This document shows positions 9,421-20,936 of a stretch of 64,000 nucleotides of DNA, in pieces. The stretch spans positions 91,676,001-91,740,000 of the forward strand of contig JAZHRO010000073.1 in NCBI GenBank assembly GCA_037157565.1, given 5' to 3'. A model generated the notes under the pieces. That model made no database searches. It worked only from the letters and a program-made list of their open reading frames with translations, and was not told where the DNA came from. The DNA comes from Thalassia testudinum (taxonomy: Eukaryota; Streptophyta; Magnoliopsida; Alismatales; Hydrocharitaceae). The position numbers and the translations under genes were made by a program. Within the stretch, counting starts at the first letter, position 1, and each line of letters opens with the position of its first letter.

Positions 9421-10574
9421 CAACGCACAATTTATCACTAGTCTCTGCATTATTTTTTGATTATATTTGAATACTAACTTACCCTATTTGTTTTGCTGTG
9501 ATTTTGCAAGGTATTTCACGAAGAAATCTCCTATGCAAGTCAACCACTCCAGGGTAGGTAAATTCTCTTTTCTTCCTTAATCCACCTCCTAATCAAAAAG
9601 GAAGTAATCAATTAGGAATCAATTGCCTTCTTTCTATACTAATCACCATCTTTAAGGCAAAAGTTTCCTAATTTTGCAAAAATTTTTTCAAAAGCTACTG
9701 AAGTTGAAGCGATTTTTAGAGATCCTACCCCAAAAATTTTTGTGCCTAGTAGAAATCACGCTTAAATTCCAAATCTCCGCAGACTACACACTTCTTTTTT
9801 GAATTCTAAAGAGACTTTTTTGTGAAAAACAAAGATGATTGGAAATAGAACCAAATTAGGGTTTCTACAGTAGGCTTTTGAGTGCTAGTTCACACATGCT
9901 TGCATATAAGGAAACAAACCCACCCGCATCAGTGTTCTACCCAAGCCCTTGATTGAAAAGATCTAAGCAAGACAAACCCTAAATTGAGCTCTAAAATCAC
10001 TTGAATCTTTAAAACATTAGACCTAATAACTTGGTAGTCAAATTAGGGTGATTTCTAGGTCTTGACCTAGAATCATTCTGCCATCTTTAGGGCAGGTTAG
10101 GTGAAGTTGACCCCTTGTTGGCTCAACCAACCGCCAAATTAGGTCACAGCAGCAAAAAAAATCTAAAGTTCAAGTGAAAACCCTAAGCACCTAAAATCTA
10201 AAAGTGATAGACTTAAGAGGTCAAGGTCCCCATTCTGGTCTACCTGGAATCACAGTGACAAGAGAGGTCGGGTGGGGGAAACCATGTAACCCGTGGGGAT
10301 GCTCTACTGTGTAGGGGTCTTTGCGGGACTCTCCCTCCTTGGCTGCCCAAGTAATTCTCAGGTGGATGACTTTCTGATCTAAGGGTATCAGCTGCCCTAA
10401 ACCTCCATAGTTATCCAAACATCTTTAGGTGCCTTGATTGGGTCAAAAACAGCTCCAGTACATCATCCCTTCTCTTTAGGGCACACACATAAAATTTTCA
10501 ATGGGACTCTCTACTCAGATTTAATCACTTCACAACTTGATTCTACATCTTGATTCAAATTCTGATTCTACATC
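9421..10574 (+). other. Leader of A1 between PBS and acidic ORF
   Basis: This is non-coding, AT-rich and aligned with A2 42696-43619 plus 47834-48059. The block around 10205-10345 (GGTCAAGGTCCCCATTCTGGTC onward) is nearly identical in A2 (43490-43610). E later inserted in A2 at the point corresponding to about 10344. Confidence 0.7.
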
Positions 10575-12482
10575 TTGATACGAACACCTGATCCAAATAT
10601 GCAGCCAAATTACTCAAGACTACCATTCAAGAAACATGAATCACAAAGATCCATGAGAGATAGGATGATTGAGGATGCCCTTGATTTCTACGAAATTGAA
10701 TATAAACCCTCAACACCGATAGAAGACATTCAGGTTAGTGTGCCAACAACCACAACTTTCATTATAAACTGTGCCCAAGTACTATTGACAGAAGCCATAA
10801 AAGGATCAACCCGAGACATGCTTATAATAGGATACATTGAGATAGAAAAATTACACAACTTTGAATACCTTCAATGCATGACAAATCCTATACTTTGGGA
10901 ACAACACCAAGATGACAGATGATGAGCCATCCTGGAATAGTATTGAGGATCAATCCGATTTCCCAGATCTCGAGTTTGAGGCACAAAGTGGTTGTGGATT
11001 CCCAACCCAGATAGAATACAACATGCCTGATATTGAAGAAGGTTGGGAAGTTCCAATTGTAGGAAAACACAACATTGAGCCAACCCTAAACCATGGCTCA
11101 CCAAGCATAGAATTCCAAGACTCCTGCAACAATGAAAGTAGAACTGAACCTCTCGAGGGTGTAAATCCCGCCCCTTAGTTTGATAAGGTGATCCTCGAAG
11201 GGTACTCGAACCTAGATTCTAGTGATTCAACCCACATCCTAAGCCTAGAATCTGGATTTGAAACTTGTTGGGAAGATTACAAGGCCCCATATGAAGATGA
11301 TCAAATTTTCAATGAAGAGTATGATTTTGGGCCTCTATTTGATGAATATCCCTCTCCAACATCCTCAGAGAATCAGATCAATTTTTCGGAAGTCACGCCA
11401 ATTTACAATGCAGAAATCGAGGAGTTGGACGAGTGGGGTGTTGATTGGGTCTTTCCTACAAGCCTAGAACTTGAGCTTAGACTAAATACGGACACCGTTT
11501 TAAGCTCAAAATTTACATATAGGCTAGATCCCAGTCAAGCTACTGAATCTACATCATATGATTTATTCTATGGTGGAACCTTTGATCTCAAATCTTATTC
11601 AAAATTTGATTCTCGCAACATCTCCGACGATTTCGAATCTGACCATGATTTCGGAGAAACTCTGCTTCCTGAATTCAATGAACCAATCTACCACCTCTGC
11701 TACATGATTCATTCTCCGACTCTGAGGTCCCTATTCCCGAGATCACATATTTAATTTCGAATTCTAGTGACATGTAATCATTTCTTTTCGATCCTCAAGA
11801 ATCGAAACCAGAAAATGCTGAGAGTGATTACAACCCAGAGTTCGAATCTTTTCTCAACTCAAATTTCCCTCATCCTATAGACACTCTTCAGGCATTCACT
11901 TTTGACTTTGAGAGCTACTATGAGGACTCTCTACATGAAACCACCTGTCACTCCTTTTTAGAAGAACCCTCATGCACAATTCTCATAGAAGCACCTCTTC
12001 TAAATACACAAAATCGAGCAAAACTTGTTTCCAACCCTGACCTGCAATCGGACTCAATTTCTATTTTGATTCCCCTCTCACTGAGCTGATTGCAGATAAT
12101 TCAACTCCACACATATACTGCGTATCAAACATTGATCAGACTGAAAAACATGATCCATCATTCTCTGATCACCCCTATAGGTTTTCCGCATCATTCACTA
12201 ATTATTTTTCAGATCCCTACTCTGACCGGGCTAATTCGACTCAGCCAAAAACCCGAGTTTACACTTCCACATCCATCCGAGCTCCATTGCATATGGTGGG
12301 TTCCACATCTCTTGATCTACATCTATCAACCCACCAGATTAATTGGGTTTGGGCTACATCATCAGCCTGTTGATCTTAACAAGCACCTGGTTGGACCAAC
12401 CAGGCTCTTAATCAAGGTGCTTGTTCTACAAAACTCTACTGATGTAACCACTCCCTCTCCATCCCATTTCCCGCTCGGCTGA
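10575..12482 (+). pseudogene. Acidic orphan ORF of A1, broken (replaces gag-pol)
   Basis: The frame opens near a TTG at 10575, with the first ATG at 10599. Part 1 (10599-10922) has RSMRDRMIEDAL, VPTTTTFII and GYIEIEKLHN. A deletion of about 75 bases relative to A2 shifts the frame near 10915. Part 2 (10912-11178 and 11188-11754, joined by a TAG at 11176) is very acidic, with PDIEEGWE and EEYDFGPLFDEYPSP. Beyond 11754 the frame is shifted again; TEKHDPSFSDHP reappears near 12140. The order matches A2 48060-49622. By eye the first 97 residues differ at 22 positions between copies. I find no gag, zinc-knuckle, enzyme or membrane motif and do not recognise the family. It could be a Gag-like accessory factor or a decayed capture; the sequence does not decide. 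Confidence 0.6.
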
Positions 12483-12484
12483 AG

Positions 12485-12518
12485 GTGTTGAATTTAGCAC
12501 TTAACGGGAGGCAACTCA
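12485..12518 (+). promoter_or_regulatory. Post-pol motif of A1
   Basis: GTGTTGAATTTAGCACTTAA followed by CGGGAGGCAACTCA is the family A version of the motif at 643-678. The 3' arm is weakened here (CTC instead of CCC). Confidence 0.6.
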
Positions 12519-12748
12519 TCATTCCAAAAACCTGAGATCCATCTAATTATCCATCTATACTCCACGTCTATTGCACCTTGAGTTCAGCATTAAATAGTCG
12601 ATCCCACCTCTGGTATATGTACCAGAGATCGAAATCATCCGCAACAGTCATTTTTGACCCATTCACCCACCTGATATATCCTATTCTAAGCCCCTAGACC
12701 CAACACTGTTTCACACCCTCCATTTACAATGTGGACATTGCAAAACTT

Positions 12749-12765
12749 AGGCATGGGGGGTGGTA
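12749..12765 (+). other. Internal PPT-like tract of A1
   Basis: AGGCATGGGGGGTGGTA repeats the sense of the true PPT about 570 bp before the 3' LTR. The 560 bases between the two tracts are A-rich and non-coding. Confidence 0.5.
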
Positions 12766-13322
12766 AAGTGCATACATACACAAACCAAGAAAAGTCAGAA
12801 GGATTCTCACAAAAAAATCACATATGTAAAAAATACCAAAAAAATAGAAAATTATGAAAAGGAACAAAAAAAAATGGAGGGAAGAAAATTCTGAATCTCA
12901 TAAACATATGGAGGAAAAGAGCAAAAGGGCAAAAAGGAGCACAAAATGAAAATGAAAAATGAGATAGTCATTAGTAAAATATTAAGGGATTAATCGAAGT
13001 TCTAGACCACATCAAGAAAAATAAAATGCACTGCAAACTAAACCAAGGTTAAAATATGTCTCAAGCATGGGTGCTTTAACTGTGGAATCCAATGAACTCT
13101 AGGATAGTTCCTGCGAGCCTTAAAAACCTTCGTGGAGGATCGAGGCTAGAGCTGGTCAGGTCCAGATCTTGGTTGGTACTTGAGTACCTCTAGTCCTACT
13201 GTTGGCATTCTAACCTAATCGGAAAGAAAAAGAAAAACCACTTATCATAACTAGTGAAAGAAACTCATGGTCTAGAATAGAAGTTAAAACCTTGAAATAT
13301 TGCTAAGGGACTAGCAAAAGCT

Positions 13323-13335
13323 AGGCATGGGGGTA
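13323..13335 (+). other. Polypurine tract of A1
   Basis: AGGCATGGGGGTA directly precedes the 3' LTR; the upstream phrase GGGACTAGCAAAAGCT is shared with A2 and B in variant form. Confidence 0.7.
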
Positions 13336-16201
13336 TTATGGGAACACCATCATGAGCCCTAACTAGCTCATTTTAACCTTGAAAAGAGAACAAAAGCTCC
13401 TACCTAACCTAGAGAAGGGCCTAATTCAAAGAATAACTATTCCAAGAAGAAAACATGAAACAAAGGGTAAAACTATAATTTTACCATTGCAGTACATCAA
13501 CGAGATTTCTCAGGGGCAAAACATAGGTCAAATGGTCTAAAGAAGATAAAAAGTGAGTTGGTTCAATCAGAAAAGGATTATTGTGAGAGCTAAGAATTAA
13601 ATGGCATTTTGTAACCCTAAAGCATACTCACTTGATTCAACAAGGTTCTAGTCAAAATAAAAATCAACTAAACCCTCTAAAATTCATGGAAAAATATCCT
13701 CTAAGGTTTAGAACCTTCAATTTGGCCTTTGAAACCTATTTTGACCTAAATAGGGCTCCTAGCTAGATATTTGACCTAAATTGGGTTTTTATGTAAAATT
13801 TTTATTCAAACGTGGTCAAAATTAAAATCCAACTTCACCATTGGATTTCTTAGGTCAAAATTAGGTTTTACCAAATTTTGGACCTAAGGGGAGGTCACCT
13901 TGACCTACTTTGCAAAATAGTCCATAAAATTACATTTTGACCCCTAACTTTTGAAAACCATTATGCAGACCCCCCGATCTTCCTCGCCACTCTTTCCAAT
14001 TAGGTCCCTCCATCATTACAGCAGAGAAGTCCTACTCTAGCGAGGATTTGAGGAGGATTTCTCCCTGATTCCTCAGAGATCCCCTCTTAGATTTAAAAGG
14101 GAGATTCTCTAAGGAATTCCCTATCATCTGAATGCAATTCCAAAATCTGATTCGCACCCAATCTCTCATGCGAATGCATGAGAGATATGGGTATCTCTCA
14201 CATTCCTTCTCCGGCAAGGATTCTTGCGCTTGGAAGCTTGCCTTCCAAGCACAAGAGCCTCTGCCAGAAGCTATAAAAGGACCCCCTGTCGGTGTCGCTC
14301 AGATTCAGCTTGGCTTGGCTGGAGAAAACCCTCCAATTTTTTCCCTTCTCCTTCGGCGAAAGCGTCCAGCAAGCTCCGGCAATTCCTCCTCCTTCTCTTC
14401 ACTCTGCCACAATACTAGTGGCAAAGCTGTCTTCACCTCCTTTGCGTCGCACCATACCTGCGCACGCCCCCAAAGCCTCTTCGTCGTCATCGTTCTCCTT
14501 CCACTGGAACTTTCTTCTCCGGCGGTGGCAGGTACATGCCAGCTGCCCTTCTATCCCCCTTCATCCCTTAAGTAGGTTAAAACTATTCCCCTCTCTCCTC
14601 TCTTCATTTTCCCCTTCTTTATATCTACTTTCGACTCCTCGACACCGCAGACCACCACCATCTTCCTCATCTTCAGTCGACCACCGGCGAAGGTGCATCC
14701 AACACTCCACTCTTCCACATGCCTCTCCAGACCCCTCACAACCTCCACCATCTTCCATTGAGCACTTTCCCTAACTCCATCGACCACCATCACCTCCACA
14801 CTCGCCCCCCGACCAAACCCATCATCACTGCCACAGAGCGACCTAGGCACACACTCCTAGGTCACCCCACGACTAGCCACGTATCGCAGCACCTTTGCCA
14901 TGTCATGGTGAAGCTCCCCATGCAGTTTAATGAGGCCGCAAGGCCGTATTGAGTAATCGCAAGACTGAGCCTCTACCGCCATTAGCGCCGGCTCGAAGAA
15001 GCTTGCATCCTTCACTCCAGGCTGCTGTGCTCCAGGTGAACAAGTCCAGGTGAAGCGGAATGAGTTAACACACACATCTAGACAGAGCACGGCTTTGAGA
15101 GAGCACACAACTGCAGCAATTATGCAGAACAAGCTCCTATGGGTGTGCAAGAAGCAGGTGGGACTTTTAGTCCGACCTCAGAAAGGTTGAAGCACGATGA
15201 GCACTTTATATTATTTTTGTGTTTTTACCTTGTCACCTCAGATCACGCGGTGAGGTCCCCTTGCCCGCTCATCCTCCTCGTCCGTGACCCACACTCTGTG
15301 GACCTATCTTACCTAACCCTTTTACCCAACACTCCTCGTGCACCACCCACGCTGGTGTGCCTGGACCCGGGTGCACATAACCCAACCTGAATACGCGATT
15401 GGCTCTGGGAGAGCAAACCAAAGAGAGAAAAGAGAGAGAGCATACGTGGGGGAGGGTAGGGGTAGGCTTTGCACTCGTGTGTGTAGGGAAAGGAAGAAGG
15501 GAGAGGAAGCTGTAGCCGCAGAGGATCTACGAAAGAAGCTAAGGAAGCTAAGGCAAGGAAAGCAAAGGGTTGAAGGCAAAAGCTAAGGAAGCTGAAGGAA
15601 GGAGAAAGAAGGAGAAGGCATGACTGAAGAAGAAAGAGAAAGAGGAAGTTGCAAGAGAAGTTAGGGAAAGAAGAGCCAAAGCTAAAGGGAAGAAGAAGGA
15701 AGGAGAAATCAAGGAAGAAGAAGGAAACACAAGAAGCCAAAGTCAAAGAAGATAAGAAAGAGAAGCTATGGCAAGCACACAGAGGAAAGGAAGCAAAAGA
15801 AGAAAGAGGAATGCTAAGGAAAGAAGAGAAGGAAGAAGAAGAAAGGATCAGAAAGCTAAGGTAGAGAAGAACCAAAGAAGAAAAGAAAGAAGAAAGAAGA
15901 AGATAAATAATAAGACAAAGAGAAGAAGCAATCAAATACTTTTTATCCAATCTTCTCAATTTCTCTTTTATTGCTACATTTTTTGTACTCATAAACTCCT
16001 ACATTATATTTTGAATTAGATTTTGGGTAGATTTAAGTGTTCAAATCACATTGATTGAGATTAGTGAATAAATTCTATTTGCTCTCTGTGTTCGACCTTG
16101 GACTTAACAATTCAAGTAATAAAAATTCTTATTTGTTTTCAACGATTTTTCGACTATACTGCAACGCCACCTTTTTAAAACTCGATCAAGCACTGTAAAC
16201 A
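13336..16201 (+). repeat. 3' LTR of A1
   Basis: It begins TTATGGGAACACCATCA (the second base of the TG has changed) and ends CTGTAAACA, followed by GATCC. It contains the palindrome 14161-14186, TATAAAAG 14272-14279, a purine tract 15420-15915, the U5 block near 16080, and CTATACTGCAACGCC (16154-16168). The antisense Ser/Phe/Leu-rich frame at 15309-15992 is a purine-tract artefact. Confidence 0.87.
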
Positions 16202-16280
16202 GATCCTCATCTTGACCTACAATCAAAACAAACACAAACATATGTTAAGCAAATCCAAATCTAAGAACCCACCCATTGCC

Positions 16281-16298
16281 TCATCGGCAACGATGCCA
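16281..16298 (-). other. Primer-binding site of element D' (reverse strand)
   Basis: The reverse complement reads TGGCATCGTTGCCGATGA, 14 of 18 matches to the tRNA-Asp complement, two bases from the LTR edge. This fixes the minus orientation of D' and of its relative D. Confidence 0.7.
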
Positions 16299-16300
16299 TT

Positions 16301-18285
16301 TGACAAGGCATTTTCACGTGTGTTTTGAAATAAGTTGGAATTGTAGTATAGTTGCGCTATACCCTCGATAAAAAAAAATTTGTTTTACGAAACTTGCATT
16401 GATTTTTATTCTTTTATAACATGAATCACAGTCGTTCGTCTCTGGGAGGTGCGAGAAACGAGTTTTAGATTTGGATCCACTTTTCTAACCTAAATCTAAC
16501 CTAACCTGATCCTTTTGGTCTTTTTCGTATTTTATGATTTTTTCGTGTTTTCGATTTTTGTTTTGAAAAGCAAAATGAAACCTAGATCTAAATATGCTAG
16601 CGGAAACCTAATCTTAACCTAACGAATGGCCGTGTATTCACAATGACAAACAAAAGCATATCACTAATTATTCAAAGAAAACATAATCATGCATTAACTA
16701 ATTATATGAAGTTGCAAAAGAATAGATAAAAAGAACTAAACTAAGGGAATGCTAGGATCAACAAAGAAAGGCTATGAAGAAGGCTTCTTGGCCATCCAAG
16801 AAGAGAAAGAGAGGGAGGGTGTGGGCTCATCTTCCAAGGAGGGAGAAGAGGGCATGCCCATAATGAAGAAGAGGAGAAGAGGGTGGTGGACCCTTTTTCT
16901 TCTAGCCATCCTTGAAGCCTTGGTGGAGAGCACCTTGGAGCTTTACTTGGTCTTCCATGGAGGAGCACCTTAGAGGACCTTCATCAGGCATCCATGGATG
17001 ACGTCTTGGAGAGGAGGAGGAAGAGGACGACCTTTGAGTGTGGAAGGGAGGGTGTTGGTGGTTACAAGTTGAGGTGGAGGAGAAGAGAATGGAATGGAAT
17101 GTGTGACAACTTCTTTCTCTTGGCTTTCATGGGAAGGCCTACTTTTGGTAGAGGAAGTTGGCTCTCCAAAATTAAGAGTTGTCCACTTATTTAGGATCTA
17201 GGTTGACATACATAGGGTTTAGGGTTCCTAAGATGGTGTGTGTGTGTTTTGGTAGGTTTAGGAAAGGAAGGTATGTGTGTTTAAATTTCGTAGAGTGATG
17301 TTGTGTGGGTTTTGGTAAATCTAAGTTAGGTCAACCTAGATTAGGTGGGTATGGACCTAATTCAGCTTACGAGAGTATAATTGGATAGGAGTGAACCTAA
17401 TTGGGTCTTCGTCAAGTCAAATTTGATGTGTGTGTGTGATTAGGCGAAGGTAATCCTAATAGGTATGAGTCAATTAGATCCTGGGCAGGTCTAATTGGGT
17501 TCAGGTGCACCCAATAACTGTAGATGCACCTAATTAGGTATGGGCTAGTTTAATTGGGTTAGGGATAGGATAAATAAGGGTATGGATAGTGGGATAGGCT
17601 TAGGAGGTCTCTACTTAGGTTTCCTAAGGTGTTTGGTGCAGTTTCTAGGTCAAAAGAGGGAAGCTTGGGTTTCTACCACAAAAAATAGGAACCAGACAAG
17701 ACCTCCAGATGTCCCGACAAGTGATTAGACATCTTATACTCGAAAATTGGACGTCTGGAAGTTAGGTTGGACATCTAATTTTGTGTCAGTGAGAGTTTTG
17801 GCTTCCTGAATTGAGTTTCTCCAGAAATCAGACGTCCAACCTAATATCTAGATGTCTAAAAATGTCCTGGAGAGTGGGTTTTGGGTTTTTTAAGGTAGGT
17901 TTTTGTTCCTAAGTATTTGGGAGAGGGATAAGGTGGATAAGAACATGGATAGTGCTATCCATGTTTTGGGTTCTAAGGCTAAGATGTCCTAAGGGAAGTG
18001 GTTTTGGATTTAGGAAGGTTGTCCTAGGGTTTCTAAGGGTAGGGTAAGGCTATCCTCCTCACTCCTCTTTTTTGGATCAGTCTTCTTGTCTCTTTATTGC
18101 CTTATTCCACTCTATCACTTTAGTACCTACAAATAACAACAAAAAATTAGATAGCAAGATATCTCTTCTTATTCTGTATAAAATAATGCAATGCATGATA
18201 TGCATGATATGAATGCAATATCTACAAATTAACCTAGGTATAACATTATTTAGGTTGATTAGGACCTATGATTGTTGTGCAATCA
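16301..18285 (-). repeat. 5' LTR of reverse-strand element D' (about 1.99 kb)
   Basis: It is colinear by eye with the solo LTR D (32549-34749) at its ends and signals. Plus-strand TGACAAGGCA is its 3' end and TGATTGTTGTGCAATCA (18269-18285) its 5' terminal hairpin. The U5 block reads GTCGTTCGTCTCTGGGAGG near 16431-16449, and TTGTAGTATAG (16341-16351) resembles the tRNA-Asp 5' end. A cluster of GACGTC-like palindromes lies at about 17700-17860. The bases after it are ctacc (18286-18290); the other end of D' is not identified. The 60-75 aa frames near 16740-17190 have no recognisable domain. Confidence 0.75.
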
Positions 18286-18324
18286 CTACCCACCTCCCCT
18301 CCTCATCTTCCTCCTCCTCCTCCT
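18286..18324 (+). repeat. CT-rich tract at the family C insertion point
   Basis: Mostly CCT repeats, ending CTCCT, which is the left copy of element C's target duplication. The tract resumes at 59250 on the other side of C. Confidence 0.7.
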
Positions 18325-19102
18325 TGATAACACTACATCTTGGGGTGATAATTCTGTCAATTGGGGTTTATCTTAAGAGCAAAATGCACAGATAACACAT
18401 CATAAATAGGAATAGGAGCATCGCATGCATTGCACATCAAGATTGCTTATAATGCATTATTAACCACCATGTGTACAAGAACATGCCAAAATAGGCCTCA
18501 GATGAGCAATCAGACCACACAAATGGATTTAGAGCAACGAACGGAGTCCAACGGACTCAAAATCGGCCAAATCAGACATCCGGAGCTCCTGTAATGGGCC
18601 TAAGAAGTTCTGACTGCTGAACTGATGATCAACAACCCACAGCACGCCACGTGGCACCTGCTTGTCGCACCCTCACCGCCGCCTACTTTTGCCTTCACCC
18701 GGAGGATGAATCTCAGCCATCGATCTTCGATCAAACGACTGAGAATCGCTCGTGCACTCGCCCTCTCCGCGACAATCCGCTTCGACAGTGCAGTGGTCGA
18801 CCGCCTCACGCCCGCGCATCCAGCACAAAATCGAATCACGCTGCGTGGAAATTGGAAGGCGAGGGTGCGTTGCGGGAAATTGAGAGGCCCGATCAGCAGC
18901 AAATGGCGACGAACGAGCCATGCGGCACAACGGTTGCACGTAGACGCTCACGTGTGCGATGACGGGCAGATGCGTGCACCTCAGCAGTGATCCGCAAGAG
19001 TACCCTTCGCGAGATCTCAACCGTCCCATCTTCGATCGGACGGCTAACAACGCACAGGCAACCGACGGGTGAAAGGGGCTACACCAACAGATTTGGTATG
19101 GG

Positions 19103-19129
19103 TTTAGCGACGTCCTGGATGTCGCTAAA
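19103..19129. promoter_or_regulatory. Palindrome 32 bp upstream of the TATA box in the family C LTR
   Basis: TTTAGCGAC, a 9-base spacer, then GTCGCTAAA. Outer bases ATGGG..CCCAT extend the pairing with one bulge. Equivalents at 2798-2824 and 58634-58660 keep the same 31-32 bp distance to TATA. It could be a dimer-bound activator site. Confidence 0.65.
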
Positions 19130-19160
19130 GCCCATACTTAAATTAGAACACCCTTTGGCC

Positions 19161-19168
19161 TATATAAA
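19161..19168 (+). promoter_or_regulatory. TATA box of the C 5' LTR
   Basis: TATATAAA in the context CCTATATAAACTCC, identical at 58692-58699; C0 has CTATTTAAA at 2855-2863. Confidence 0.65.
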
Positions 19169-19713
19169 CTCCATCCAACCACCCATGGAAGGGCATTCAA
19201 TTCACTTGCAAGTGTTCTACCCCCACTCCTAGCCACCATTAGCCCTCTTTGTAATCGTCGGAGCCGACGAGCCGCCGACGGAGCCCCTCTCCATCGCTGT
19301 GGCTACCTCGCTATCTTCTCTCTCTCTTTCCCTCTTTATCTTATGCTTTACTTTACTTGTATTTAAGCATTTATCTAGTGTTGTAATTATAAAACTAAAG
19401 TTCCATGTCAAATGAAGTTGTTTCCTATCTAGTTACTTGCCCTCTTTTATGTTTAAGTACATGTTGTGAATGAAAAATTCTAACCCTATTCTCTCTCTCT
19501 CTTTCTCTCTCTCTCACTCGCTCTTCACCCACTTCTTTTCGTAAGCAAAAAACCCATTATTTCCGTGATATTAAGTGACAAGAAAAATCTGGTTTTCACG
19601 CCTCCCTAAGATTGACACTCGAACTCACATCCGTTTCTTCATTTAAAATCGACTTTGCGAGCACAAGCTATAACGACTCTTTTAAACATACGCGTCTTCC
19701 GCATGTCAGTTTT

Positions 19714-19734
19714 TGGCACCGTTGCTGCGGAGGC
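19714..19734 (+). other. Primer-binding site of C (tRNA-Asp type)
   Basis: TGGCACCGTTGCTGCGGA matches 15 of 18 bases of the tRNA-Asp 3' complement, five bases after the LTR. Confidence 0.8.
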
Positions 19735-20936
19735 TACGGAATTATTTTGTCACTTTCATCCTACATCCATGCTCACATCATCTAACGCATTCTCTACCTC
19801 TACTTGATGGTTGCAGGAACTCGGCGCTTAGATAGCGAAGAAGCGCAACTTGTGACGATAGAGATGGAGTAAGCATAGCAAGGACCAATTGTGAGTAACT
19901 CTTCACCCGTGGTTGTTTGCTTGCTTGAAAAAAAAAATCTTAAAAAAAATTGTAAAATCGAAAAAAAATTTGGCGTGGTGTATGATTGCCTGATCCACAT
20001 TCTTCACTCATCACCGAACAATATATATATATATATATGCACTCTAACATTCTTAAGACCTAATCTTTTTGGAGTGTTTATCTTTCTTTTTGAGTGGTGT
20101 TTGCGAAGCCACCATTACTTGACTTGGGCTGCACCACTCACCCCTAAAATCGACTCATCCAATAGAAACTGCATGACCACTAGGATGAATACATTAGGGT
20201 TTTAGAGCCTCTACACATCAAAGGAAATTTACTTTCACCAATTGTGTGCAAAACTTGATGTGCCCACTAAAACTTGTCTGAAAACATTAAGACACATCAA
20301 TCCTAAAAGACACAAAAGTAAGGATGAAACACTAAAAGACACCACATCTTAAAAAAAATCCTTGCTTGAAAACCATGTTTTGATAGGAGCACACACACTG
20401 AAATTGGAAAACTAAAAGGCACTACCCCAATCAACGCCTCATCACATAACCCTAGCACAAGCACTATCCTAGCCCTTTTAAAACAGAGTAGACGTGCCCT
20501 AGGCAATACTGGGTTAAGTCTTGAGAGGCGTGGTTTTGTTTGCTGGGCATTTGGCTTTCATTCCCTTAGTAGAATCTAGTGACTAGGTTGCGGGGAAGTG
20601 TCAAACGACCACGGTTGTGGGGTCTATGGAACCGACGGCGCAAGCCAAAGGAAGAACCTTCCCTACAATCCCCTCGTAATCAACCTAGCCAGATTAGCTT
20701 TGGGAAGGGAAGTCCAGTGCTTACAGACTTGATCACCCTTTTGGAGATTTCCATGTCCCCTAAGGAATACACCATAAGGACTAGGCTTGTTTGCTTGGTT
20801 GTACACACACTTCTTGCATCTGTCGCTCTCCGCATCCCCTCCTGTTCTTCTCTAGTGTATGCACAGGAGACGATCACTGCATCCCGAGTTGTTTGTTTCG
20901 GGACGGGAATCTAGGCGACCTAATTCTGCTAGGAAC
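19735..20936 (+). other. Leader of C between PBS and gag
   Basis: About 1.2 kb without a convincing gene. It contains poly-A runs (19928-19975), a short TA repeat (20022-20037) and a 111-aa frame (20579-20914) without a known domain. Confidence 0.6.

Larger units (their letters stand above)
4744..16201 (+). mobile_element. A1: complete non-autonomous Athila-like LTR element
   Basis: Two LTRs of 2868 bp (after removing the inserted F) and 2866 bp flank about 3.9 kb of internal DNA. The target duplication is GATTC (4739-4743) and GATCC (16202-16206), one mismatch. The order is 5' LTR, PBS, leader, acidic ORF, post-pol motif, internal PPT-like tract, PPT, 3' LTR. There is no gag, protease, RT, RNase H or integrase. 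By eye the LTRs differ at about 8% of their first 200 bases. It must have depended on enzymes from another element, probably one sharing its tRNA-Asp PBS such as B or C. Length without F is about 9.7 kb. Confidence 0.88.
18325..19708 (+). repeat. 5' LTR of C
   Basis: TGATAACACT..GCATGTCA. It carries the inverted repeat 18712-18743, the palindrome TTTAGCGAC/GTCGCTAAA (19103-19129) and TATATAAA at 19161-19168, 32 bp beyond the palindrome. Pyrimidine microsatellite CTCTCT lies near 19490-19520, GCCTCCC at 19600-19606 and CTATAACGAC at 19668-19677. By eye about 8% of the first 200 bases differ from the 3' LTR. Confidence 0.88.

Noticed and set aside
12090..12482. Envelope-like protein in A1
   Set aside because: A short hydrophobic stretch is seen, but no signal peptide, cleavage site or full-length frame supports an envelope gene.
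15309..15992. 227-aa antisense Ser/Phe/Leu-rich frame (and similar at 8461-8928, 42171-42398, 53644-54021)
   Set aside because: It is the complement of the AAG-rich purine tract in family A LTRs; low complexity, no domain.
16741..17194. Small gene in the D' LTR (60-75 aa frames)
   Set aside because: No domain, inside an LTR, and I could not match the frames to the solo LTR D.
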